DNA of 64,000 nt from Conus ventricosus (lineage: Eukaryota; Mollusca; Gastropoda; Neogastropoda; Conidae): contig CM031607.1 in the NCBI GenBank assembly GCA_018398815.1, positions 84,825,175-84,889,174 of the forward strand, written 5' to 3'. The translations under genes were made by a program, and so were the position numbers. Positions 10,843 through 22,715 of this stretch are shown piece after piece (the stretch's first letter is position 1; the number at the start of each line of letters is the position of its first letter). The notes under the pieces were generated by a model. It was given only the letters and a program-made list of their open reading frames with translations, ran no database searches and was not told the DNA's origin.

Positions 10843-11505
10843 TTCCGGTCCCAGGGACCCCTTCATCAGATTTTTAAGGGGTCCCAGGCTAACATTAAGG
10901 GGTCCCTACACCACAATAAAAACAACAAAATAAACGTTCGAGCCACAGAAACTCCTTCTCCCACGCCGAGTTGTAAGCTCTAACTTTTTTTTCCTTTAAA
11001 GTTGGGTTATCTTTTGAGCCTCACTTTTACTTGCTCTGAAGTAGAACAAGACTGATGGGTTCTTGATCTTCTCGATCTTGCTCCTCTGCTACGCTTTTTC
11101 GCTTTTGCGACGATGATTTCGTTAACCACGCTTCGAGAGACATGTTGGAAACAAAGGCTTCGCGGAAATGCCTCTCTCCTGCCGGGAAAATGAAAAGCGT
11201 CATCGTGACATCACATGACTCAAAGAAGGAAAATTCGGTCAACTGAAAACGAGGCTGTGGCCTAGCGTTAAGCTTAGTCAGTCAGCCTCAGCAGACGACA
11301 AAGTGACCGACTTATGTCGTTAGGAGGCTGCCCTACTCGCTTAGTTACTGTTCTAACTTGAAAAGGGATGGGTTCGGTCCGAAGTGTAGCAGACCTACGA
11401 TGTTACGGCACCCAACTTACGATGTTGAAGGCAGCCTTTTCTCACTTTATGTCTGACTTCACCAAAATTTGAAGGGGTCCCTGGGGACCCCTTACACGGA
11501 TACCC
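10843..11505. mobile_element. Probable non-autonomous TIR element with an ORF-start remnant
   Basis: The left end GGTCCCAGGGACCCCTTCAT (near 10845) and the right end TTGAAGGGGTCCCTGGGGAC (near 11470) are inverted copies, each further extended by AAGGGGTCCC units. On the minus strand 11150-11027 reads MSLEAWLTKSSSQKRKSV then EEQDREDQEP, which resembles the start of some transposase or ZMYM/TFII-I-repeat-like proteins. No other transposase part is present. Class not assigned. Confidence 0.5.
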
Positions 11506-11570
11506 AGTGCGTCCCGTAGAGTTTTAATGTGTACTGTACGCAATTTTTTGCGTTTTCAGAGGCCCTGCAC

Positions 11571-11581
11571 GCACACACACA

Positions 11582-11625
<44 letters not shown>
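11571..11625. repeat. (AC)n microsatellite beside the exon 9 donor
   Basis: CA tract ending about 20 bp from the exon 9 donor, at the start of intron 9. Confidence 0.95.
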
Positions 11626-11627
<2 letters not shown>

Positions 11628-11646
11628 CAGAACCAGTGTAACTTAC

Positions 11647-11827
11647 CGCCAGCCTTTCCTGTTCCAGTCTAGCAGCCTCCTCTGCTTTCCGTGCTTCCTC
11701 TGCCTCAATGGCTCTCTGCAAGCGTTCCTCTTCCGCTCTCCGCGCTTCCTCCGCCAGTCTCACTGCTTTCCTCCTCTCTCTTCTTCTGCTCTTCCTCTCC
11801 TGCTGCCTCCTCTCTTCCTCTAACCGT
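11647..11827 (-). CDS. MAP7-family exon 9: MAP7 domain (kinesin-1-binding coil)
   Basis: The acceptor GTTTCTGCAG ends at 11828 and the donor GTAAGT starts at 11646. With GA from exon 8 the first base completes a Glu codon, and the exon reads RLEEERRQQERKSRRRERRK, VRLAEEARRAEEERLQ and RAIEAEEARKAEEAARLEQE, ending RLA in phase 0. The Glu/Arg/Ala heptads continue the MAP7 domain, which in relatives binds the kinesin-1 stalk. The stretch ERKSRRRERRK is unusually basic. The neighbouring frame over the same bases gives EEEQKKREEE, more like the family, so a pair of compensating indels may be present (inference). The next intron carries the DIRS element. Confidence 0.85.
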
Positions 11828-11974
11828 CTGCAGAAACACCAACAATATTTTTCTAATATGGAAAAAGGTTACCTCATAACGCTTCAATCAATTACATGCA
11901 AAACATTAGGGACACTCTTTACAACAACCGTCATTACACACACAGCAAATACTTAAATGTCTCTGTACCCAAGT

Positions 11975-12018
11975 CCTGATATGGCCCTTTGCGGTCGGCT
12001 GGGCTATAAGCAACATTA
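11975..12018 (+). mobile_element. 44-bp SINE-like insertion with 13-bp target-site duplication
   Basis: The insert begins CCTGATATGG and ends AACATTA. It is flanked by exact 13-bp duplications, TCTGTACCCAAGT at 11962-11974 and 12019-12031. It matches three other copies in this window (20669-20727, 23352-23405, 32219-32277). It lies in the 403-bp intron 8. Confidence 0.8.
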
Positions 12019-12230
12019 TCTGTACCCAAGTTTTATTGTGCAAAACATGTTTTTCAAGGCAGTCAATGATAAACAAAATGATCAGTTTAACTTCTTTCAG
12101 TTTCGCCAGCTATACAGGGAATGGCTTGCAAAAGGGTGTCCGAATTTCCTCAGGTCAGTTTTTGTCTTTGCCCATGTTGCCCCCAACCCTATTCAAAGCC
12201 GACACCAGCACACAAGGATCAGCAACTTAC

Positions 12231-12851
12231 TCTTCCTCCTCCTTCCGCTTCCTCTCTTCTTCCGCCTCCTTCTCCGCCTTCTCTCTCGCCTGCCTCCGCT
12301 TCTCCGCCAGCCTGGCCTTGTACTCCTCCGCAGTGATGTCCCCTGTCGACCTCTCCGCTGTGGTCGGGTGCTGAAGGACTGGGAGCCCTCGGCGCCTGAC
12401 GTTTCCGCGGGGGTGGAGGTGTGAGTGGGGCGGGGAGTCTCCACCGTGGACTTTTCCACAGGGGTGGGGGTGGAGCGGGATGTTTCCACCATGGACTTTT
12501 CCACAGGGGTGGGGGTGGAGCGGGATGTTTCCACCGTGGACTTTTCCCAGGGGTGGGGGTGGAGCGGGCCTGGGACGTCCCACTGCCCCCGTCCTCATCG
12601 GCCCTGGGGCGGGGGACAGCACGCGCACCGGAGTGTGGGAGGGTGTGCGGGAGGCTGGGGAGGAGGCCCGGGGGAGGTGGAGGCGGCGGGTGCCGCAGTG
12701 ATGGGGGAGGGGGCGGAGGGGTGGCGTGCTGTGGAGTCTTGTCCTTCGGTGTGTCCTTTGGCTTGTGGGGTTTGATGGCCGTGTCCTTGGGTTTGGGCTG
12801 CAGGGGCCTGCCTGGTGACTCTTTGCTGGTCTTTTCCCGCAGTGAGGATTT
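12231..12851 (-). CDS. MAP7-family exon 8: proline-rich linker, 15-residue repeat and start of MAP7 domain
   Basis: The acceptor TTGTCACAG ends at 12852 and the donor GTAAGT starts at 12230. The first part reads KSSLREKTSKESPGRPLQPK and then long Pro runs. A 45-nt repeat follows (unit contains RSTPTPVEKSTVET, about three copies), then the start of the MAP7 domain: TGDITAEEYKARLAEKRRQA and REKAEKEAEEERKRKEEE, matching the DPEEATRLLAEKRRLAREQ-type start of the family. The three parts lie in three frames. One break (about 12551) is a T missing from the first repeat unit compared with the others (CCTGGGAAAAG against CCTGTGGAAAAG). The other (about 12370-12390) also behaves as a one-base loss. Adding two bases to 621 gives exactly the phase 2 exit that exon 9 needs. 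Confidence 0.85.
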
Positions 12852-13443
12852 CTGTGACAATGAATGGAGAATTATGGCATCTGTACCGAAGAAACCACCA
12901 TGACACATGGTAACTCCCAGCATTTAGCTGGACCGCACAGATTTTTGTTTAAAAAAAAGTCAGAGGGGAAATGTGCAGGAAGCGGGAGGTTTCTTTTCAC
13001 CGTCGTGCATGTTTCACTAATCTAACTTCAACAAACACAAACACAGTATCATAACAACAACAAACGGCTGCCTTTCTTATCTTGATTTTCCATGTGGAAA
13101 CAGACACAAAGACAGAAGGACACCTGTTTTTTTCTTTTCTGCCAAAGTAAGAGGAAACACAAGAGCCATGACAAGCATGCAATGAACAAATTAACCAACA
13201 CAGCAAACAGAAATGTACATTGCAACGGCCAACCTTTAGCACTCAAAATCTGGGAGCAACGGGATGAAGGGGCAGCTTGGTTTATGAGTGAAAGCATTGT
13301 TACTCTCAAATGTTTCACGTGAAAAATGTGTGGCTTGATAAAAAGAAAACCGATTTTCCAGTGCATGTGATTGTCAATATTGTCAAAGAACATCATTTTG
13401 GCTTTATACTGCAACACTTTAGCAGCCCTTACCAAAAATGACA

Positions 13444-13460
13444 CCCCCCCCCCCCCCCCC
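13444..13460. repeat. poly-C tract
   Basis: Run of about 17 C in intron 7. Confidence 0.95.
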
Positions 13461-13610
13461 ACTCCCCTGCCAACCACAGAATTTCTAATGCAATTCTTAA
13501 ATTCTGGATTGTTTTCATCAAATCTTAAGATTTCAAGGAACATTTCCAAAATAAGGAAATTCACAAAAAATTCCAAAGGTAGTTGCATTGGGTACTGATA
13601 TGCACATCCC

Positions 13611-13613
<3 letters not shown>

Positions 13614-13675
<62 letters not shown>

Positions 13676-13681
13676 TGCGTC

Positions 13682-13728
<47 letters not shown>

Positions 13729-13815
13729 ATGCATGCGTGCCTGCGTGCCTGCATGCGTGCCTGCGTGCGTAAGTATGTGCGTGTGTGCGCAAGTGAACAG
13801 GCATGTGTTCAAAAC

Positions 13816-13884
<69 letters not shown>
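13614..13884. repeat. (GT)n / (GTGC)n compound microsatellite
   Basis: (TG)n at 13614-13658, then (GTGC)n with GCAT variants to about 13775, then a pure (GT)n at 13819-13884. Alternating purine-pyrimidine throughout. Confidence 0.95.
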
Positions 13885-13885
<1 letters not shown>

Positions 13886-14722
13886 ACATACACATGGGTG
13901 CATCTTCTGACTTTTCACATCACTGAAAGACAAGGCTCCACAGGCCACTCAGGCCCCTAGTGGGGTATAGGGCTGTTTTCCTACTACTTTATTACATCTG
14001 CCTGTAACTCCACTGGAATATTTCTTACAAATTATGAAGACGAGAGGTTTCAATTCAATGTGAGGAGACACAGCAGCACAATTGTGAATTTCATCAAAAC
14101 TTCAGTGTAACAAACGAGAGCATTTCTTAAAATACAGCAGCTTATAGACATAGTGAAACTATCAAATTACTCAAGCTACTGAAGCAAAAACTGAAATTCA
14201 GCATCAAGATGAAGGTTCCTTTGCTGCGTTTCATTACCATACTCATTACCATACTCAGTAACAGACTGAACTGGCACCGCAGTCTGTGATTCAAATAATC
14301 AGTACGGCCTGTTAACAACACCCTTCTTACTGTTACCTTGGAATGCAGTGCTAATTGTACCCAAATTTCCTGTGTTCATTCACTGATCACACTATATGTG
14401 AAGACATTTCTCTGAACTTGATTACTCAGAGCACGGTGCACAAAGACACAAAGACTTGTGATGTAACTAACAAGAGTTGTGAAAAACGGTCCTGGTCACT
14501 AATCTTTCCTGAGCATACATGTGCTGCCAGTGCTGTGTGGTATGTGCTCTATGTTACTGAGCTTAGCCCCACAGTCTTTACTGACCATCTGTTGCAACAC
14601 TTTTTTTTCTTTTCATTTTTGCTACTAATAAAAACACAATTAAAATGGCACATGCTTTCACCAGGTAAATTTCAAATTTTCATTTGTCACACCTGCAGAT
14701 AAATACATCATGACAAGTAATA
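13885..14722. other. Unassigned intronic sequence
   Basis: No exon or recognised repeat; AT-rich non-coding sequence. Confidence 0.5.
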
Positions 14723-16027
14723 CAGGGTTCCTACAGACTCCCAAGAACAAAATTCAAGGAGTTTTCAAGGAGTTTTCAAGGCGCGTTTATTTTATTTCAA
14801 GGCAAAAGGTGGCACGAAAATTAGCCCATTGTTCTTTTAAAACTTCTTTTTTTTCTATTGTTTATGTTAAAAAAAAAAACATGGAAAAAACATATTTGGG
14901 TGATTTCAAAGCCCTTGTGTGATTTGAGGACCACAAAGGGGGGCAAAATTATGAAAATTGAAAAAAAAAAAAAAGGTTCATGACAAGAACTGTATTTGTA
15001 TCATAGCAGACGTAACGGACTTGAACTGACTTTTCTTGTTTTGCTGAGCTATAGTAATGCAATGACAAAAGGATTCTTATATATTGTTTTGCTGAGCTAT
15101 AGTAATGCAATTACAAAAGGATTTTCATATATCTAAACTGCTTTTTTTTTCAATAATTTATTTCCATATGGGGGCCATCAGGCTTCGCGTTCCATTGCTT
15201 TCGAATTATTGCAATAGAAATAGCACATGATACGTGCTGTTTTGACTTATAAATAAAATATAATTGCATGCAGAAATCATTTCTGATCGAAAGAAAAAAA
15301 AATACCAAGCTAGCTAGTCTGGATCCAGAGATATTGTACTCCCAACACATCAACCATTGTTGAAAAAGTGATTTTGAGAAAACAGTATTTAAAAGTAAAA
15401 AAGTTAAGCAATTTTCACACACACCTTCAAATAAAGTCTTTTTTTTTCCAAGAAAAATGTGAAAATAGATAAAATGAACACCACAGATGGTTTCAACAGA
15501 CTTTCCTGAGCACAAAAACACATAAAACCCAAAACACAATTTTTGAAAGAAAATGGTCAAATTTTCGTGCCATCTCTCTACACTAATTGCATGAAAATTG
15601 AAAAAAGAAATGGCAGTTTGATTTTTCTACGTTCAGGTTGATGAAAAAAATCATTTAAAAACATTTTTACAAACATTGTCGCGATCCTGGATTGCCGTCG
15701 GCGATTCAACCAAGGGAGATAATTTGTAACTTCATCAGTTTGATGAAGTTACAAATTATCTCCCTTGGTAAAATCGCAGACGATCCAGGATCGCGACAAT
15801 GTTTGTAAAAATTTGTTTTCAAATAGTTTTTCATTAACCTGAACGCAGAAAAATCAAACTGCCATTTTTTTTTTGGCACATTAAAGATTTTTGGAGCTGA
15901 TGGCTTGATTTTCAAAGGTTTTCATGGAGGTTTGGTCAACAGAACATTTTATTGATTTTCAAAGGTTTTCAAGGTCTTGAAATTCCCTGTCAGAATTCAA
16001 GGAGTTTCAAGGAGCATACGAACCCTG
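14723..16027. mobile_element. TIR/foldback DNA element with 5-bp target duplication
   Basis: The ends are CAGGGTTCCTACAGACTCC and the inverse of CAGGGTTCGTATGCTCC, followed on both sides by TTCAAGGAGT-like subterminal repeats. The flanks are TAATA on both sides (14718-14722 and 16028-16032). Inside are (1) a section with its own inverted ends (GGCACGAAAATT...) at about 14811-15573, copied again at 25554-26277, and (2) a large hairpin at about 15594-15880 centred on 15739. No transposase is encoded, so it is non-autonomous. Confidence 0.75.
15594..15880. repeat. Long inverted repeat (arms ~140 bp, 3-nt loop)
   Basis: The centre is TTCATCA-GTT-TGATGAA at 15731-15747. The inner arms around AAATTATCTCCCTTGGT are perfect. 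Further out, the ATCCTGGAT/ATCCAGGAT blocks, TCGCGACAATGTTTGTAAAA and its inverse, and the AAATCAAACTGCCATTT block pair with small indels. Confidence 0.85.
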
Positions 16028-17267
16028 TAATATAGTCGTCAGGAAGACCAGTCATCCAGCGACACATTGCAAACACAAAAATTATTAAAATGTGTTGAAA
16101 AAAAAAGATGTTGCTTCATTTCTGTAATTCTTTTTCTCATGGATTTCTTCAGAATTTTCCAGAGCAGAGAGAAAAGACCATGCTTTTCTTCATTGGATAT
16201 TCAAGAGCCAAAATTGTACACAGCAAAATTCTCGGATAACTGAAATTTCTGTTGCCACTCACACTGAAAAAGATAGATTTCTGTCGCCTGACAGAGGAGC
16301 TGCACCAATGTGCATATATAACAAAAAACGCATGAAAAGAGGGGTGTACATTTGACCAGCACTTCTTAATCACCATTTCCCATATATATCATTCAAAATG
16401 GCAACAGGCGACAACTTGTACCTAACTTGTTCTGTAATACTGTTTCCCTGTCCATGAAGCAGCCTTAACCTGGATGGGACCTTTTTTCCCCTGTCTTTAA
16501 AACCCCATGGAGACCTTTCATGTGCACATGCATATCATGATAGTATGGCTCTCCAGAATCTCGCGCAAATCCCTCGCAAACCTCTTCGGTCCGCATTGTC
16601 AGTCAATATATGCAGATGCACATGATGTGTGCCGCTTTTATTCAACTGTGCCTCCACATCCACCCTAAAATGCAAAATGTGGCCGTCAGTGTTGCATCGC
16701 CTTTCGAATCCTTTCCATTCTGCATGAGAATTATCTTTGTACTTCTTTTTTTTTTTCCACCATTAAAAATCAGTTTCATACCACAATACCTTGAAGTCCA
16801 ATCACACAAAAATATTTGCTTTTTTTCCTTAAGTCACATCACAACCTGTCTAAAGCCATGATTAATCAACAACAACAAAATTCAAATTCAAAAGAAAAAA
16901 CAAGGCAAACTGATATATTTCACTGTTGTATAAATGAGAGACCGGTGTGGTCTTTTTTTTTTTAAAGATCTACAGATGGTTAGCACGGTGATAGTCTAAG
17001 TAGTATACACTGGAAGCGTCTTACATTTTGCTCAAATTAACATTACGTCATCTATGGTCTATGCAAAGTGTCTAAGTCATCAAGTTTGCTGCATCTTTTT
17101 TTTTCCCCAGATCCCATGTTGAAAGATGGAAGATAAAGCAAATCCTTCTGATCCATCTTTGTGCAGACGTGGAACAGTGGACCTGGGGTGGGCCAGTTCT
17201 GGATCAGCTGTGTGTGAGCTGGGGGGGGGGGGGGATATGCAGGGAAGGGGGAGGCAGTGAAGGTCAG
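16028..17267. other. Unassigned intronic sequence with a poly-G run
   Basis: No exon seen. A 14-G run lies at 17221-17234. Confidence 0.5.
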
Positions 17268-17486
17268 CAATGAAGGAAAACACAGTGGAAGGTTGGCCCC
17301 TTCATTCTACAACACTGTGTGGACCCAAGCACTTCAACAGCAATGAAGGAAAACACAGTGCAAGGTTGACCCCTTCATTCTACAACAATGTGTGGACCCA
17401 AGCACTTCAACAGCAATGAAGGAAAACACAGTGCAAGGTTGACCCCTTCATTCTACAACAATGTGTGGACCCAAGCACTTCAACAG
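17268..17486. repeat. 73-bp tandem repeat, three copies
   Basis: Units start at 17268, 17341 and 17414 (CAATGAAGGAAAACACAGTG...); copies 2 and 3 are nearly identical. Confidence 0.95.
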
Positions 17487-18184
17487 CAGAGTTCAGAAGC
17501 ACACCACAGCTGCCTACTTCCTGGAGTCAGGTGGGGGAGGTCAGAGGATGAAGAGGTCAGTCTGCCTTCCACTGTGACACCCTTCTCACCCCTTAATGTT
17601 TCAACAGCACGTGCAGCTTGGAAATTAAAAAAGATAAAAGCATCTCTGACTTCAGGTAAAAAAGCTGATGCTCTCTGAATATTTTGGCTGTTTCTATAGC
17701 AACTTGTATTCTATCAGTCACCCCATAAAAATCACTTCCCAACTTCACACCTTTTAAAATCTAACTTGGACACTGAGTTTTTCAACCAATTTCTGGATTT
17801 CAAGAACAATTTTAAAGCAAGGAATTTCATGAAAACTTTAGGCGAGTTGGCAGCTATGGGTTATACATAATAAAAATTAAAAGAAAAAAGAGAAAAACAA
17901 TAAAAAAAAAAAAACATCAAATTATAAACTGACACTGATCTAAAAACTGATGTAATTAGTTGTAAAACTGCAATCTACAGAATTTCCCCCATTCCTGTGT
18001 AAAACAGAAAAAAAGGGGAAAAAAACAACAAAAAATATGAAATTTTAAAAAGGAATAAATGGAACTCACATTTTTTAAAAAGACAGCAGCAACTGTTCTT
18101 GATTGCTGCTTTGCATGCAGTTAATTTAACAGAAAGACATGGCTAGTTCTATACAAAGCCAAGCACACCGGGTTAGAGATCTTT

Positions 18185-18412
18185 TGTACACCACCGGTCA
18201 TACCGCAGTTAGTTTAAAATAAGCACTGCAATATATGATCTTTGTACACAACTGATCATACCACAGGTAGTTTAAAATAAGCACTGCAATATTTGATCTT
18301 TGTACACAACCGATAATAACGTAGTTAGTTTTACATAAGCACTGCAATATATGATCTTTGCACACAACCGATAATAACGTAGTTAGTCTTACATAAGCAC
18401 TGCAATATATGC
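18185..18412. repeat. 58-bp tandem repeat, four copies
   Basis: The core AAGCACTGCAATAT recurs at 18221, 18279, 18337 and 18395, an exact 58-bp period. Confidence 0.92.
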
Positions 18413-20668
18413 TTTTTCTTGAATATGAATACTGTGTTATGTGCTCGCATCTGGAAGTTTTACCCTTCGAGTAAGCACACACACACACATACAGTGTACA
18501 AAAGGCAGAAACAGGTGCAATGGATATAAGACTGTTCCTTAAAACTGCACACATGCAATGGATTTGCGACTGTTCCCAACAACTCCACACAGCATGGCTC
18601 AATAACCTCTCTCCCCAAACTGGTTCTGGTCTTCTAACCCTACCCCACCCCTCCACTCCACTCCCTGCAGTATACTCAGCCCCACCCTTTTCTAATTCAT
18701 ACTGATACAGAAGGCCGAGGACGATCCCGTCAACCCAGGAATTCCCTGCAGACCTAACCACGCTTGCAGGAGCTGATTGAAAACATCAACAATGGTTTCC
18801 TTTTCATTGCTGACATTCCATTTTTGAAAAAAAATTCTTACCTGATAAAAGGATAGCAAAAAAAAAAAAAAAAATCATACAACTTTCATTTAAATTCTGA
18901 TGATGAACATGGGGGGAAAAAAACCTACATATCAATTCAGATGATAGGTAATTTTTTTTAACACAAACACACACACACAAAAATGGATCCTACAATGGTT
19001 TTCATTCAAATTCGGATAAAAATGGGAAAAAAAGGACAAACAAACAAAAACTGATTTTTGTTTTAATGCTGATTACTAATATTAACACTTTTTTTTTTGC
19101 AATAGTTTTTTAATTTCAACCTGAAAGTCAATCTAAATGTAACTGCAGAGAGCATAGGGTTTTTCCAACGGATCAATCTTTGATACCCGGTTCATTGGCA
19201 TACTTCGGGACAACTTCCTGCTCTATAGCTGTGCTTGTTCATTATATCTAGGCCTAATGCCCCAAAGTTGTTCACAAGTTTCAGCAGGTTGTCGAAGAGG
19301 CAGACTGAAGAAGATTTCATGTACGATAGTCAGCGAGAGTTGTCCCTCAGTGGCAAAAGCGTTCAAACTGGCTAACCTTGACAAAAACGTGGTTACGCTC
19401 CACAAGTCCAATTATCACTCAAGAACTATGTTTTTTTTTTCTTTTTCTCCCCCAAAGTTTTCTCCTTTTTTTCACATCACTATATTCTGCGAATTTACGC
19501 AAAATTTGTGCACACATATACTGAAATGGTCTGGGTACAGAGGTCTGCATAGCGTTGAGCCACACTGTAACAATACATAGAAACGGAGATCAGGATATTT
19601 CAGAAGCATGCTACATGCATACATCATGCTGCTACATGGCACTTCCATACACTGTGCCAAACCAACCTGGCGCGGCATAGCAAGATTTGAGGTGGAGTAA
19701 GCTTTCCGTGGAGACGTCTGCAATAAGTCACGGCAATCATGGCACACACTGACACAGCAATCATGGGCCACGTAACAATCATGGCACATGCTAACAGCAA
19801 TCATGGGCCACGTAACAATCATGGCACACACTGACACAGCAATCATGGCCACATAACAATCATGGCACACGCCAACACAGCAATCATGACACCAACAGAG
19901 CAATCATGGCACACAGTTTTACAGCAACATCACCACACACACACACACATCTCACACACACACACACATTAACATATCACTGCTCATGCCTTCGTATCTA
20001 TCGAGGTAAGTGTTAAAACCATGCTCTGATCAAAATGCTCAGATTGTCACTACAGCCCTTCCTCTACACACTGTCAAAACACAGAAGCATGCCATGTGAA
20101 TTTTCATTCTGTTCCTTTTTCGTAAAATGCCCTTTTTCACCTATGCAATATCCTGCGTCCTTCATGCACTCCTTTAAGCCATACTGTATTTCATAAGAGT
20201 GTTGAATTTCTTTTTTTGGATAAATTGCACACACCTAAAAAAAGAAACACAACCGAAAAAAGGAAGTCCCTTTCATCATTGGCAGAGTATGGAGGTTTAG
20301 CGGAGTGAAAAGAGTGTGTCCATGTCGCCAGGAGCAACGCAGCAGAACATCAGGCAGGTGACATTTGACCCTCTAACACATCTGTGAGGTCAGAGTCCTC
20401 TAACCATGCAGAGGGACACAGGTCCATGTCTCCATGCACTCCATACCCTGCCTTCATGCTCTAGCAAGTCCACCACCACCAGGTCTGTCCAGGCACATTT
20501 TGTGGACGATCATTCTCATGCCCCACACGTTTCACCTCCACTACTGATATATAGAAACAAACACCTGTTTTGGTGCCCTGCTATAAAACAGTCCACTGTA
20601 TGCTTTTGTCTGCTAAGTATATCACCTGATATAAAAATTAATGGTGAGTTGACTTCAATGTGGTGACA
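18413..20668. other. Unassigned intronic sequence with a short AATCATGGCACAC repeat
   Basis: 19735-19915 holds irregular tandem copies of a unit containing CAATCATGGCACAC. Otherwise no exon or known element was seen. Confidence 0.5.
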
Positions 20669-20727
20669 GCCCTGATATGGCCCTTGCGGTCACTGGGCTA
20701 TAAGCAACGTTACCTTACCTTACCTAA
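20669..20727 (+). mobile_element. SINE-like 3' end, second copy, with (TTACC)n tail
   Basis: Core GCCCTGATATGGCCC...GGGCTATAAGCAACG, ending in CTTACCTTACC. Same family as 11975-12018. Confidence 0.75.
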
Positions 20728-21010
20728 TATTAAAAGCCAACATAACCAGGGCCAAAAATCTCCGCGATTCCCATGACAATCAGGGCCTACGACTAGTTGG
20801 CTATCTGCCTAACCACACCTTTTCCTGCTTCACTGACAGTCTTCACTGCAAGAGCTGTTCAGCGTTCCTGTACACCACTTCCGACCACATCCCTTACCTG
20901 CAACCTACTGCAGTCAAACAACTGACAATCACAAAAAAAAAACATCGGACAAAAAAAATCAAAAGTAAAGCAATAACAACAAAAAAAAAAGCCAACTGTT
21001 CACCACATAC

Positions 21011-21228
21011 CCTGACAAGGCTCGGCTCCCGTCGTGGCGTGGACGAGGAATCCTTCCTGTCCCCATCTCCTGTCGGCACCTGCCTGGGCGTTGACAGTCG
21101 CTCCAACGTCTTCCGGCTCATCTTCACGCCTGGTTTGTCCGACGTCTTCTTCTCCCCCTCCTCCTCCTCTTCCTTGTTGCTGTTCTCTGCACGGCTGGCT
21201 GACCCAGCTCCTCTGGGCCGTGAGCGCT
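21011..21228 (-). CDS. MAP7-family exon 7 (acidic/basic linker)
   Basis: The acceptor CCCACAATGCAG ends at 21229 and the donor GTATGT starts at 21010. Entering in phase 1 it reads RSRPRGAGSASRAENSNKE, an acidic run of five Glu, then KKTSDKPGVKMSRKTLERL and STPRQVPTGDGDRKDSSSTP, ending RREPSLVR in phase 0. No domain is recognised. The composition suits the disordered linker before the MAP7 domain, and the S/T-P sites suggest phosphorylation (inference). The exon is uninterrupted and joins exon 8 in phase. Confidence 0.75.
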
Positions 21229-21339
21229 CTGCATTGTGGGTAAGATGAAGCGGAACGAATCAAAAAAGCCCACACACCTGGTCACAGCACTGATCCACAG
21301 AACATCTGAAGCAGCACTGCAGCTGTTTAGCACAACTGA

Positions 21340-21545
21340 TCATCAATCTTAAAATGTCTTCAGTTCACAGATATGCATGATTAAACTTTTAAGATTTCAG
21401 TTTATAAATATGCATATTTAAACTCTTCAGACTCAATCTAAAATATCTTCAGTTCACAGATCTATACACATTTTCAACTTTCAGACTCAATCTAAAATAT
21501 CTTCTGTTCATGAATATGCATTTTAAACTTTTCAGAACCGATTAA
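21340..21545. repeat. Short tandem repeat of about 60 bp, roughly 3.5 copies
   Basis: TCTTCAGTTCACAGAT...AAACTTTTAAGA-type units recur in intron 6. Confidence 0.7.
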
Positions 21546-21768
21546 AAGCAGTCAAGTTATCTACGATAGCCAAGGTTCCACCTAAAATAATGTCTCAGAA
21601 TGCCCATTACATTTGTGTCTAATACATGTAATACTGATCAATCATCATTTCATTTTTCTTGAAGAGCACTGCTTCTTTATTGGAAAAAAACAAATGAGAA
21701 CGCTTTTCTTCTAGCTGCTTCTCTATCATTCCCTCTTCCCCCTGATCCTCCAAATTGATCCCCTGTCC

Positions 21769-21896
<128 letters not shown>

Positions 21897-22019
21897 CAAC
21901 GCAAGTGATTCAGATTTCAATGAAATCAAGAGCAATAGTACCATTGTTTAGAACTACCAGTATCAAACTAGTTTTGCTTTACCTAACAAGTGTCAAAACC
22001 AGATGTCAATCCCAAACAT

Positions 22020-22715
22020 CAGCATACTTGTTAAGTGCATTTTACCCTCAACCCATTAACACACTTATCAACTCCATTTTAACCCCAACCCATTAACACA
22101 CTTAGTATCTGCATTTTACCCACAACCCATTAACACACTTACCTGCACTTTACCCCTAACCCATTAACACACTGATCACCTGCACTTTACCCCAAACACA
22201 TTAACACACTTATCGCCTGCATTTTACCCCAAACCCATTAACACACTTATTGCCTGCATTTTACCCCTAACCCATTAATACATTCATTACCTGCATTTTA
22301 CCCCCAACCCATTAACACACTCATCACCTGCATTTTACCCCCAATCCATTAACACACTCATCACCTGCATTTTACCCTCAACCCATTAACACACTTATTG
22401 CCTGCATTTTAACCCCCAACCCATTAACACACTCATTACCTGCTTTTACCCCCCACCCATTAACACACTCATTACCTGCATTTTACCCCAAATCCATTAA
22501 CACACTTATTGCCTGCATTTTACCCCTAACCCATTAACACACTCATCAACTGCATTTTACCCCCAACCCATTAACACACTCATCAACTGCATTTTACCTC
22601 CAACCAATTAACACACTCATTACCTGCATTTTAACCCCCAACCCATTAACACTCTCATTACCTGCAGTTTACCCCCAACCCATTAACACTCTCATTACCT
22701 GCAGTTTACCCCAAA
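22020..22715. repeat. 37-bp minisatellite, about 18 copies
   Basis: Units of the form CCCATTAACACACTCATTAC plus CTGCATTTTACCCCCAA, with small length changes in the C run. Confidence 0.93.

Noticed and set aside
13561..13960. Long Cys-Val / His-Thr-rich ORFs (also at 1077-1345, 11527-11763, 27541-27839, 30012-30326, 41285-41748, 52318-52738, 53154-53820 and others)
   Set aside because: They are translations of (GT)n or (CA)n microsatellites, open on both strands at once, with no coding evidence.
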